From contig CM049321.1 of NCBI GenBank assembly GCA_026874595.1, forward strand, positions 47,671,797 through 47,735,796: a stretch of DNA of 64,000 nt. Direction: 5' to 3'. This stretch comes from Sipunculus nudus. Taxonomy: Eukaryota > Annelida > Sipuncula > Golfingiida > Sipunculidae. How positions within the stretch are numbered: position 1 is the stretch's first letter; every line of letters starts with the position of its first letter. The notes below the pieces were generated by a model. The model did not search any database and was not told where the DNA came from. It was given only the letters and a program-made list of their open reading frames with translations. Made by a program: the position numbers and the translations under genes. This document shows positions 1-12,300 of this stretch, piece by piece.

Positions 1-47
1 CTCTGCAATAAATGCTGTAATACTGTTATAGATTTCAGTGTAAGCAC
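1..47 (+). repeat. Duplicate of the exon a splice acceptor
   Basis: Positions 12-47 repeat 165-200, with the same branch/polypyrimidine context, TTTCAG, and the exon's first nine bases TGTAAGCAC. After that the copy diverges. Reading on from the decoy AG (37-38) in the exon frame meets TAA after four codons, so its use would truncate the protein. Confidence 0.8.
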
Positions 48-191
48 ATATAATCTATTTGGTGTCAGAAGTGGGATAGATTGTAACCCCTTGCCGTTGC
101 ATTTATACATCTTTGAGGACAGATCTGATGTATAAGTAAATGAACACTAATTTCTGTGTTATAAAGGCTGTAATACAGTTATAAATTTCAG

Positions 192-326
192 TGTAAGCAC
201 GACTTCTGCTGGGTGTGTCTAGAGGGCTGGAAGAAGCACAGCTCAGCTACAGGAGGCTACTTCCGCTGTAACCGTTACGAGGTCGTCAAGAAGGTGGAGG
301 AACATAATGACCTCATGAAGTCGGAG
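192..326 (+). CDS. ANKIB1: ANKIB1 exon a: Rcat C-terminal half and start of Ariadne domain
   Basis: Acceptor ATTTCAG, then TGT AAG CAC; donor GAG/gttagc; phase 0 at both ends, 45 codons. Shows the zinc-binding pattern CKHDFCWVC and the following His/Cys positions ([13 protein letters not shown]) of the Ariadne Rcat domain. A near copy of its acceptor plus the first 9 exon bases sits 153 bp upstream. Confidence 0.93.
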
Positions 327-3300
327 GTTAGCAGAACTAATTCTATTTCTTTATAGGTGCAGAAATATTCACTGATGACAGTTTAAAGGTGCCCATTGAC
401 CTACCTTTTGATGTAGAATTTGTGATTTCTGGCTTCCTCTGTGTATATATTAATGATCTAAAGGTAATTTTTGTTCTGAAAAGTTCTTATAACACCTCCA
501 TGATGGATATATGAACTTGTTTATCAACAACTTGTTGGTAAACACAGCTCTGTTGACAAACAGGAAAAACATGTAACCTAAGGTGGTAGGTTGCATATAT
601 ATGGAGGTAGAAAGGTCACTTGTTGCAAAACGCCATTCGCAAAGCTCTGGATTATATGACTTGCCGCCAATTGCCCTTGTTGAATTTGTTTTGATTATTT
701 TGGCGGGGCCCCACATAATATAAAAACATTCATATAAATAAATCAAGCAGCCTGTGTGCATTGATATCCACATTTTCCGGCCTATTTTTATAAAAGCTCC
801 AAGGGATTACCTTTAGTCTATAAAGGTCAGATAGGTGATTTTTCCCCTTTATCAATTGCATCTCTGCATGTTCTGTTTCCATTTGCAAGTCCATATGCCC
901 TGTGCGTGGACAGTTGCAAATGTTTTCCTTATTGTATTAAATTGTAGACTGATTCATTTGATTACCACATTTTCAAGCAGAACTAGCCCCAGCGTAAGGT
1001 CAGTAGGTGCAGTTTAAATTCTTAAATATTTCTTAAATTTGTAAATATATTAACAAGACTGCTATGTGTTTATATATCAGCCTATTAAAAGTTCCAGATC
1101 AATATGTTGCCAGTTTCTTCAAAAATTTAACAAAACTGAAAAATGTATATTTATTTATTTTCCAGATCAGTATATTTTGATGTTGTTAATGAATATTACA
1201 GGCTGAAGCCAAACATAAGAAAATGCAGGAGCTGAACAAGTTTGTCCACTATTACAGCCGCTTTAAAAACCACGAGAACAGCTACAAGGTGAGCTACCAT
1301 ACAGAACCATCCTTGCAAACACCGGTTTTATTACGGAAACATAATTGTGAGCTGTTTCTGTATGAATGAGAATTTTCTCTGTAAAAGTTTATATGCCAGA
1401 GTAAGCCAACCGAAAATTTTCCCTTATTGGGCCTATTATCGCCCATCCTGCCTCGTTCCTGTGTATCTAGGTCACACTTCCGTTTTCTGTAATCACATTT
1501 TTCTTCTGGCGTCAGCCATGATGGACGTGTGATCACGCTCTGCGCGATTCGTCCACTGTTTTGGTTTGTACAGTCGGGTTTGCCAACTGAATTGAAAGTA
1601 GTGATTCATTTTCCCTTCCCGCCATGGAGCCACTTTACTGTTCTTCTTGTGGTTAATTAATCCCCACTTGGAATTTCCCCCCCTTGTTTCACCTGCCGTT
1701 CACACAATGACATTTGCCGGGGCCCTGCCGATCCCTGCTTCTTTTGTCAACCTTGGTCGTCTGACACATGGGCCATGTTTCATGCCTGGTCCCATAACCC
1801 GGTTGTAGGGATTCCCCGTACACGGTGACCTTATCTGGCCCCGTTGTTCCCCCCGGGGGGGGGGGGGGGATCCTACCATGGGTGGCCGCAACACGTCCGT
1901 GTTACTTTCCCCATACACATTATCCTGTGAAGTTACTTCCCCGGTATATCAATATCTTTCCTATTATTTTCTCCCATTGGCCCAGTTGGCTTATTCCATT
2001 TTGGGTAAACACGTTTTTGCTCTTCCATGGTGTTGGATCTAGACGATTCGTCTAGACCTGCATCCGTTCACCCGGTTACCTCTCCGACCCGGTTCTCTGT
2101 TTCGACCGCTGCCCTCCCCGCCGGCCCCCCGCAGGCTTCCTTCCTTGTTTACGGAGCCGGCTGTTGCTGACCTGCTGGCTTCCTCGGGGCTGCATAGAGC
2201 TGAGGTAGGTAATTCCGGCCCTCCTGATTCCTTTTTTTTTCAGCCGCCCTCGCTTCCTGTGATACCTGCTGCTCCTGCGGGCTGCTCTGGGATCCTTGGC
2301 CGGCTGGCCGCAGCTTTGTTTCAGGCTACGGCTGCTGTTCCGCGTGCCGGCCCGGTTCCTGTGGCTTCTCGGCTCGGTCCTGCTGCTGGCCGCCCGCGGC
2401 TTTTTTTTCCTGCCTCAGGTCGTTCCAGCTCCAAGGGGTTCCCTGGATCCCCCTTCCCGGGGTTCTTCAGCGTCCCCGTCCTCTCACCCGGCCGATCCCG
2501 CCCTGGCATAAGATCAGTGGTTGGTGCCACGCCAGGCTTGGCGTCCGCGCACCTCTGCGCTGATGCACCTCGTTGCTTCACACGGCCGTTCCCGCCCTGG
2601 CATAAGATCAGTGGTCGGTGATCGTGCTGCAACGCCAGGCTTGGCGTCCGCGTGCCTCTGCGCTGATGGCCCTCGTTGCTTCACACGGCCGATCCCGCCC
2701 TGGCATAAGATCAGTGGTCGGAGATCATGCTGCAATGCCAGGCTTAGCGTCTGCGCTCCTCTGCACTGCAGGACCTCGTTGCTGCCTCCATGAAGGAGCC
2801 GCAATCGGATGGTCCGACGTTCCATCATTTGCAGCCTTCCATGGCGTCGGCAACGGGTTCTTTTTTGTATCCGGCCGCCCTCCTTTGCCTTCCTCCACCC
2901 CCGCCGGTGTGTATGGCATTCCCCGTTAATTCGGTTAACTTTAAGGGGCACCCCACGCCGCCATCTCGGGGTCGATCTCAACCACTACCGGGGCCCCGGT
3001 TCCGCCCAGGTCTACTACGGCGTGGCCCCCAGGCCCCCTCTGGGCCTCCCGAGGGTACCGGAATTCAGGTTAAGCTCGTTTGATCCCTTTCCGGATCATC
3101 TGGCTGTTCCTTAGGCGCACATACATCTCGAGTCCGGGCTGGTACAACCGTTCATGGTTGGGCAATCCTAATTTCTTCATCCGCCCCGATAACCGACCGT
3201 CTACTGCCGGTTTTTGAGGGGCTCGACCGTCCAGCGGCGGGGCTGGTGGATGATTCCTCTTACCTCCTCGCCGTCTCCACGGATCTGCTCACACGGTATG

Positions 3301-6300
3301 GTATTTGTCGGGCGTCCGCACATGCCTGTGCTGACCGCCGACCGGTTAATTGGCGTGTTGTAGCACTTGTGTTTTACTGCGCCTCTCGGTCTGTATCCTT
3401 TCATTACGTCCCTTGAATCCCGAACTCCGGCTGATTTGGCTGAGCTTTCCGCTCTACTTTTACGGGGTATCTTCTGTTTGGCGGCCCCCTTAGGCCATCT
3501 TGACCGTGCATTGGATCGTTCCGCTTGGGCCCGTCGCTCCCATTCAGCCACTCCTCCTCTGCGCCCGTCTTCCCACATTCTGTGGTCGCGGCCTTCCTGT
3601 ACGGCCCTCTCATCTGCTCGTCGGGCCCCCGCTCCGTCGTCCTGTCCATCCGGCAGTAATAGTCGTCTACAGCCTTTTTCTCGGCCGATCCTCGCGCCGA
3701 GGTTCAGCCCATCACTGACTCTTTTGGTCCGGTTGGCGCTCGTCTCAGCGACCTCTTTTCCAGCTTGGGCGAGACTATCGTCACCTCGTTAGTTCTCAGC
3801 CCACTCTAGTTCCGGTTCCGTTTTACGTTTTTACACGTTCCTCCAGTCGCCCTGCCACCGTTCGACCCTCCGCCTTACACCGATCCGTTCAACCGTCTCG
3901 CGTTGGAGACGGCATTCTGTCTCTGCTCGACCCGAGGGCATTTCTTGAGGTTCCCCCTTCCACCGGGGATTTTCCTCTCGTCTTTTGCTGGTCCCGCACG
4001 GGCGGGGGCGCCGGATTATCGATCTCCAGCGTCTCTGTTTGGTCAGTCACTCGCCGCCCTTTCGCATGTTCCATATTCATGCGGTTCTCTGCATTATCAG
4101 TCGGAGGGTTTGGGTGTTCATATTTAGACCTTCCGGATGCTTATTGTCACGTTCCGTTCAGGTTCCATGTGGGCCCTGGCTTTTTACGCTGCAGGGCATA
4201 GCGTCGTCGTCCCCTCGGTCGCTCGTTACCTCTGCTCCCGGGCCGATCTGTGCTCCCTTACCTGGACGATTGGCTTCTCCATGCGGCGGTTCGCTCTTTC
4301 TTCCTGGCGCTCCGCTCCCTGGTTCTTGTTTACTCCGGAACCTGGGCTTTCTTGTCTATAAGGTGCCGTCCCAGCTCCCTCCCTCCCCGTCCTTACGGGT
4401 TCTGGGTGTGCCTCTCGCTTTTGCCTCCGGGACTGCCTCTCTGGCGAGCGCTTTTGCTCTCACGCTCAGGCTGCGGATTCGTTCCTTCTTGCGTCTCGCC
4501 GTATCGATTCTAGTGCCGCTGCCTATCTTCCCGGCCCTCTCCTCTGGGCCCCCGTTTCATTCCGTTCGGTCGGTTTATCTGTCCGGTTCGGTCTCTCCTT
4601 TGGCTCACTGCCTTCTCCCTCTCCATTCGGTTCGTCCTGCGGTCCTCCGGTATTCACGTACATGGAGGATACTTCGCCCCTGACTGGACCTTTCTTTCTC
4701 CTTCATGAAGTTCCTTCTCTCCGGGGATCGATTGTCCTGTATTTCCCGCCATCTCTCCTCGGTTGTGGTACCCATTTGGCCGATCTCCGCGCCTCGGGTG
4801 TATGGTCCCCGTCGAACCGTCTGCGGCATGTCTTGCCATCCGTCAGGCGATCTCCCCCTGGTCCCCCCGCTTGCTCGGGAATCTTCTTCCTGTCCGGACC
4901 GACACGCCACGGTCGTGGCGTTTTTTCGCCAGCAGGGCGGTCCTCTGTCTCCCTCACTGATGCAGGAGACCTCCTTTTGTTCGATCTATGCTTCTCTGGG
5001 CCTCGCTTCGTGCTTCGCCTCTTCCGGGCCTGTCGCCCATTCTTGCCGCTGCCCTTTCCCGTCGCCCTGCGTCTCCTCCTTCGCCGGTGCTCCTTCCACT
5101 CCTGGTTGTTCGGTGTGTTGCTCGCCTGGAGCGTCCGGAATTCGTTCTGTTCGACTTTCCGTCCCCGCCCCCCGTTCTCGAACCTACCGCACCACGTCTA
5201 CGTCACCCTCGCGACCGTCTTCCTGACTCTTGTGTGGTCTCCCCGGTTTCTCCTTGGTTTCCGGTCCCTCCCCGCGCGGCCCGGCCGGCTCTACTTCCCG
5301 TCGTTCCCACGAGCCCGTCGCCCATTTCGGTTGTGTCCTCTGTGTGCCTGCTGCTCTCCTTGCCTTGGCTCCCCGTCGCAGTGCTTCGGCCCACCTCTCT
5401 GACTCTCAGGGGGCGTCTGGCTGCGGAATCTCTCCTTTCGATCCGTCGCTCACGGCGGTTTTTGGATTTTTGTGTTCCCTGCAGGTTAAGCATTTTTCCT
5501 TTCCGTCTCTGCGTGGCTCTCGTGCCGCCCGGCTGTCCGTACTCAGTCCGCTCAGTCACGATCGTGTCCTTCCTCATCCGTTCGTGACAGATTTTCTCCT
5601 GCGCGTCTCGTCCTCGCTATGTCGCGCCTTCCTGGCGCCTGGACGTTGTCTTCCGTCACCTCCGCGAACCCCTTCTGAGCCTCTGCGTTCGGCCCCTCTT
5701 CTGCTGGTCGCCGCTCTGTGCCTCGCCATTTCCTCTCCCTTGCGGCTGGCGTTGTATCGGCCACCTTCCCTTCCCTCCGGTCTTTATCAGAAGTCCCGTC
5801 GTTCGCTGATCCTCCGTTAACCTGACCTGTTCCGGCCCTCCCTCACGGCCAGTATCGTTACGGGGCTCCCGTTTGCCCGGTGCGTGCTTTCCGTTACTCT
5901 CTTCAAGCTCCTCATTCTTCACGGAAGGGGGGGGGGGGGGGCGCAAGAAGTTGTTTATTTCAACGAAAGTCACTAAATCAATGAAATTAACCCTATCTCC
6001 ATTAGTGCCTGGCTAAAAGTTCCCATTGTCTTCGCGTATGAATCTGCTTCTCCGTCATCATTGGCGCAGCTTCACGTCACAGCTCATGCCGTCAGGGCCG
6101 TTTCTCCGTCTTTGGCCCCTTTATCGGGGATTTCCCCGTACCAACTGGTCAAGACAGGCTCTTGGATGTTGCCTTCTCCCTTCTTCGCTTCTATCTGTCG
6201 CATGTCATGTTTCCAGCTTCGGTCCCTTATTCCTTGGGCCCTGTGATTTCGGCGGGTGAGGTCCTCCTGTTCTCCGGACCGTCCTAGACTCCTACTTCTG

Positions 6301-9248
6301 TTCCGGCGACAACGTCTTCCTCTGCTTCCTCGCTGCTGTGCTGTTCTCCTTTTTCCGTCGTTCCTGGTAGGTATCCCCTCCCCAAGGTTTATCTGTTATG
6401 TTCTCATTCATACAGAAACAGCTCACAATTATGTTTACGTAATAAAACCCCCCCATTCCCTCCCTGTGAATGGTGGTTTTGTTAGTAAACTGTTTTGAGC
6501 TTTTCTGTATTACAAACAACGCTCCCTCCCAGACCATTTCCTTCCGCCTTCGAAAAATGTGATTACAGGAAACGGAAGTGTGACCTAGATACACGGGAAC
6601 GAGGCGGGATGGGCGATAATAGGCCCAATAAGGGAAAATTTTCGGTTGGCTTACTCTGGCGTATAAACTTTAACAGAGAAAATTCTCATTCATACAGAAA
6701 AGCTCACAACAGTTTACTAACAAAACCACCATTCACAGGGAGGGAATGGGGGGGGGGGGGGTTCTGTAAGAACATAGTGAAAATGTGTGAAAATGTGTAT
6801 GCTTTAATTAATAAAAACATTTAGATAAAGATATATTTAGTGGAACCATAATGGAGATCCCAAAATACAGGACAGGTTTTGCAGTCATTTACATTTTTAT
6901 GCACATTAATAAAATAAAATATCAGAAAATGAAATAAACTACGCCATCATTTATGGACAAATTAAGATACTTTCACAGATAAGTCTGGATTGAAATGCCT
7001 TAAATATATTTATCATGTTGCATATATGCCATATAAATATCACTTACAGTTAAATATTGTTAAATTTACTGCTATGAACATCATGGTTATGTCATAACTC
7101 TGGTATTCAGTAAAATGCAGTAGAATGCACTGAACCCTTGTTCGCAAGAGTTTCAAATTCACCATATTCACAAAAGGAAAATTATCACGAAAATAAAACC
7201 TTAATCTACACATAGGATGCCTGCAAAGGAGGAGAGCCATTTCAACTGTTATATATTCTATATCCACTATTGCACCACATACAGGCTATCCATATTTGTA
7301 TAGTGTCAGAAGGTTAAATGCAAATGATTGTTATAAATACTATCAGATCTGTTATTTTAACAGCAGAGTCGAGAATAACATTGTCAAATTGTCAATTCAT
7401 GCATATAATTAATATAACAATAGATATTCTCTGTTAGGTAATTATATGGAAAGATCATGAATTGGAACCCCAGTGAAACACTGAAAATATGAAAATCACG
7501 TAACATTAACTCTGTGATTATAAAGACAATGGGTTCAACTTATAACCAAAAAGGACTGAAAAGCACCAAAAAGGACAAAAAAGCGTTGAGAATATCCCCT
7601 ACTTCTACTTTCAAGTGGTCTTAAATAGTATGTTTGATTGAATCTGGTACAAAGCAGCCTGCAAAAATGTGTGAACTGAGATTGTCAGCATAACTGAAAT
7701 ACTGACAACTGTGATCATGCTCCTGGTGAATTTGTATGTAAAGTGGCCACAAGATGTCAGCAGTGCATAGAGGCACTGGATGATGCCAGTGACAGTTGAT
7801 AATGGTGGTGACAGTTGGCAGGTGATTTTGACAATTAAGTAAATATATTTACCAAATTCTACAAAATATTTACCTTGACACTTTTAATTAGTAGATGTAG
7901 GTGAGAATATTAGAGCAGTTTTGGTCCTTTTTGGTGCTTTTTGGTCCTTTTCGGTTTTTATTCTGACTGTACAGACAACCACAGTATGTTATATTCACAT
8001 ATAATTCATCTGTTCTTATGGGTGTGGTAGAGATGTTATTGTGAGGAGACTTGCTGTTGTAGCTGGAGGAGCCACTGCTCAGCACAGCCAAAGAGAAGAT
8101 GATGGTCCTGGCCAAGGCTGTCACTGATCCAGGTCAGTAATACACAACATAACACAGAGCCTGACCATCTCAGTCAGTAATACACAACATACCACAGAGC
8201 CTGACCATCTCAATCAGTAATACACAACATAACACAGAACCTGACCATCTCAATCAGTAATACACAACATGCCACAGAGCCTGACAATCTCAATCAGTAA
8301 TACTCAAGATACCACAGAGCCTGACCATCTCAGTCAGTAATACACAACATACCACAGAGCCTGACCATCTCAATCAGTAATACTCAACATACCACAGAGC
8401 CTGACCATCTCAATCAGTAATACACAACATAACACAGAGCCTGACCATCTCAATCAGTAATAAACAACATACCACAGAGCCTGACCATCTCAATCAGTAA
8501 TACACAACATACCACAGAGCCTGATCATCTCAATCAGTAATACACGAAATACCACAGAGCCTGACCATCTCAATCAGTAATACACAACATAACACAGAGC
8601 CTGACCATCTCAATCAGTAATAAACAACATACCACAGAGCCTGACCATCTCAATCAGTAATACACAACATACCACAGAGCCTGACCATCTCAATCAGTAA
8701 TAAACAACATAACACAGAGCCTGACCATCTCAATCAGTAATACACAACATACCACAGAGCCTGACCATCTCAATCAGTAATACACAACATACCACAGAGC
8801 CTGACCATCTCAATCAGTAATACACAACATACCACAGAGCCTGACCATCTCAATCAGTAATACTCAACATACCACAGAGCCTGACCATCTCAATCAGTAA
8901 TACACAACATACCACAGAGCCTGACCATCTCAATCAGAAATACACAACATACCACAGAGCCTGACCATCTCAGTCAGTAATACACAACATACCACAGAGC
9001 CTGACCATCTCAGTCAGTAATACTCAACATACCACAGAGCCTGACCATCTCAATTGAATCAGTCATGTAGTGTAGGTTTTCTCCCACAAAACAAAGCAGC
9101 AATTTCCAGTTTTAAATCTAGTAAGTTCATTAGTATCTTTTTCTCACAATATAAGCCTACCTTTTGGCCACTCTTTTAGCACCACACTTAGGCTAGTCTT
9201 AACTTTGAGCACTAGCACATTACTTGCCATATGGCACACATATTCATA

Positions 9249-9305
<57 letters not shown>

Positions 9306-12300
9306 TTGTGTGTATGGTCAAATCACAACTGATGCTACAATTTTGGCATGCATACAGCCTAACATCTCATGCTTTTTCTTCATGACCCATACCACATTAC
9401 AATTCTTGATGTTCAAAATATTGGGATTTGTTTGAATAAACTCTTATTTTATTATTTTATTTGAGTTTCCATTCTCTATGTCATGAGTACATGGCCTTGA
9501 CCTGGTATTTTCTGTCTGTCTGTCTGTTCATCTGCGACTTTTGAAAACCAGCATAACTACATGAAAATTGATTTGTTATTTGTTTCTGCTTCCCCCAGAA
9601 TAGGAATTTCAATTTGACCAGTTCCAAATGTTCCCTGTCTGTTTGTCTGTCTGTCTGCTGTCTGTCTGTTTGGCTGCCTTGTTTCCACTCCTGGCAAGCC
9701 CTTGACCTATGGTCGTCTAGTTTATGTATTTGATTATATGTTTTGACGTACCATTACAGAGACTGCCAACATGGAGACAAAGTTTGTCGAGGATGCGGTT
9801 CATCAGCTGCTGAAGGCGCGTCGTGTTCTCAAATGTTCGTATGTGTATGGTTACTACCTGGAGGAGACCGGATATAAGAAACCTATATTTGAATTCATGC
9901 AGGTGAGGTTTATTTAGAATTTTGTTTAATATAGAAAACCTCTCCTGAGACCACCTCAGTTAGAGACCACCTCAAAACAGAGACCACCTTTTAGTCTGGG
10001 GTTCTGTGTATATGTATCAGAATTTGTAGGTTTGTTGGTATTTCATATTTTTGGGCTGATCTGTGGACAGATTGAGTCAAATTCATCCTGTTCTCAGACT
10101 TGTCTGTTTCCCTATACATTTTTAGCTCAGCTGAGCTATAGTTGTGGTCCTTTGTCCGTCGTCTGTCCGGCCGGCCGGCCGGCTGTTAACAGGGCACGTT
10201 TTGAAACCGTTGGACCTATGAATCCAAAATTTTGCATACAGTTAGATGTCCCCTAAATCTCCTAACATATAGAAAACTGGGTCACTAGGACTTTGTTCCT
10301 TTGAAATATTAAGGAAAAGAGCCACTTCAAGGCTACCTAATATCAAAACCACTGGACTGTTTTTGATTATATTTAGTATTCATATTCTTTCATACATTTT
10401 CTATTAACATACCAAACATTAGGTGAGTATTGAGTATTGCTTTGAAGTTATGGGTCCAAATATAATGCAATTTTTTTTAAATCAGGAAATATATGTACTC
10501 ACTTAACATGAGAATTGCTGAAGCTGGAGACTTTTTTGCAGGGATATAACTTTATTAAATCAAGATTCAATTGTTAAACCAAAATTAGATCTGAATTTTG
10601 CAAATTTTGTAAGTTATTGTATCCGCCAAAACAGAGTTTTGCGGATACTATGTTTTCAGCTAGGTGTCCGGAGAACTCATCCGTAACCGCTGGGCGGAAT
10701 TTTACGAAACTTGGGATTATGTTCGGGTCACATGTGAACTGCTGCGCCCCGATTTTGTTTTGACCTCTGACCTTTCCTCTGTGCTCTGCGTCCGTTTGTG
10801 TGTCTGTTTCCACATATAAACCCACATATCTCGGGAACCGTTTGACGGATCAGGAAAATTTTTTTTGCACAAATGCCCTTGGAGAGCTTTATAACATACA
10901 AAAAAAATGGTGGCGCCACCTGCAACCATTTTTGCACAGTGTCCATCTGTTTGTCTGCCCTGGGTAAAAATCACTCATATCTCTGCAGTGACTTGACTAA
11001 TTCACCTGAAATTTGGCATGTGTATACATCCTGGATAGCTTTTCTGATTTTGTGACAGGTGGCGCCACCTACATTCACGTTTACGCTGCAGACATCCAAG
11101 CTCATATCTGGGGAACCGTTTGACTGATCAGGAAAATTTTTTGCACAAATGTAGCCCTTGGAGAGCTTTATAACATACACAAAAAGTGGTGGCGCCACCT
11201 GCAACCATGTTTGCACAGTGTCCATCTGTTTGTCTGCCTTGGGTTAAAATCACTCATATCTCTGCAGTGACTTGACATATCTGCCTAAAATTTTGCAGTT
11301 TTATACATCCTGGGTAGCTTTTCTGATTTTATGACAGGTGGCGCCACCTACATTCACGTTTACGCTGCAGACATCCAAGCTCATATCTCGGGAACTGTTT
11401 GACCGATCAGGAAAATTTTTTTTGCACAAATGTAGCCCTTGGAGAGCTTTATAACATACACAAAAATGGTGGCGCCACCTGCAACCATGTTTGCACAGTG
11501 TCCATCTGTTTGTCTGCCTTGGGTTAAAATCACTCATATCTCTGCAGTGACTTGACTAATTCACCTGAAATTCGGCATGCGTATACATCCTGGATAGCTT
11601 TTCTGATTTTATGACAGGTGGCGCCACCTACATTCATGTTTACGCTGCAGACATCCAAGCTCATATCTCTGGAACCGTTTGACCGATTGGGCCAAAATTT
11701 TGCATGTGTATAGATCTCACATAGCTCTTTATCATACGCAAAACTGGTTTCGCCACCTGCAGCCATTTTTTCACAGCTCCTGTCTGTTTGTCTGCCATGG
11801 GATAAAATCACTCATATCTCAGCAGTGGTTTGACATATCTGGCTAAAATTTTGCAGGTTTATACATCCCCGACAGCTCTCTTGATTTTATGACAGGTGGC
11901 GCCACCTGCATTCTAGTTTATGCAGCAGACATCCAAGCTCATATCCTGGGAACCGTTTGACCAATTGGGCCAAAGTTTTGCATGTGTATAGTTCTCACAT
12001 AGCTCTTCATCATACGCAAAACTGGTGGCGTCACCTGCAACCATTTTTGCTCAGCGTCCATCTGATTGTCTGCCACGGGCTAAAATCACTAATATACATG
12101 TAGTGGTTTGACTTATCTGCCTTAAATTTTGCATATGTATACAACTTGGACGGCTTTCTGGATTTTGTGGTGGGGGGGCAACCTTCATAAACAATTTGGC
12201 TGCAGACATCCATGCTAATATGCAACACTTCACTCTATTTCCCCTTGCCACTTAATCCATGCCTCACTTCACCCGTTCCACTCTGATTTAGGCGGATACA

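Larger units (their letters stand above)
1324..6761 (+). mobile_element. DIRS-type tyrosine-recombinase retrotransposon, complete structure, decayed ORFs
   Basis: About 5.4 kb, GC-rich (unlike its flanks), in the sense orientation inside the intron after exon b. It has inverted terminal repeats (left about 1324-1504, right about 6552-6761) and an internal complementary region (6401-6510) made of the complement of the left outer end joined to the complement of the right outer end, which is the DIRS hallmark. Internal pieces in order: an ORF1/gag-like region, reverse transcriptase (YLDDWL), RNase H, and tyrosine recombinase (AHAVRA). Frames are broken by stops and shifts, so this copy looks non-autonomous. 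No target duplication is evident, as expected for DIRS. Confidence 0.92.

Noticed and set aside
450-773. 107-codon antisense frame
   Set aside because: Lies in dispersed repeat family D, which recurs at 44.1-44.5 kb; no domain and no splice support.
8133-9052. CRISPR-like appearance of regular repeats
   Set aside because: Units abut with no unique spacers and the DNA is eukaryotic; it is a minisatellite.
10574-12251. Set of antisense frames with shared peptides
   Set aside because: They are translations of the 280 bp tandem units of family A; similarity is due to the DNA repeat.
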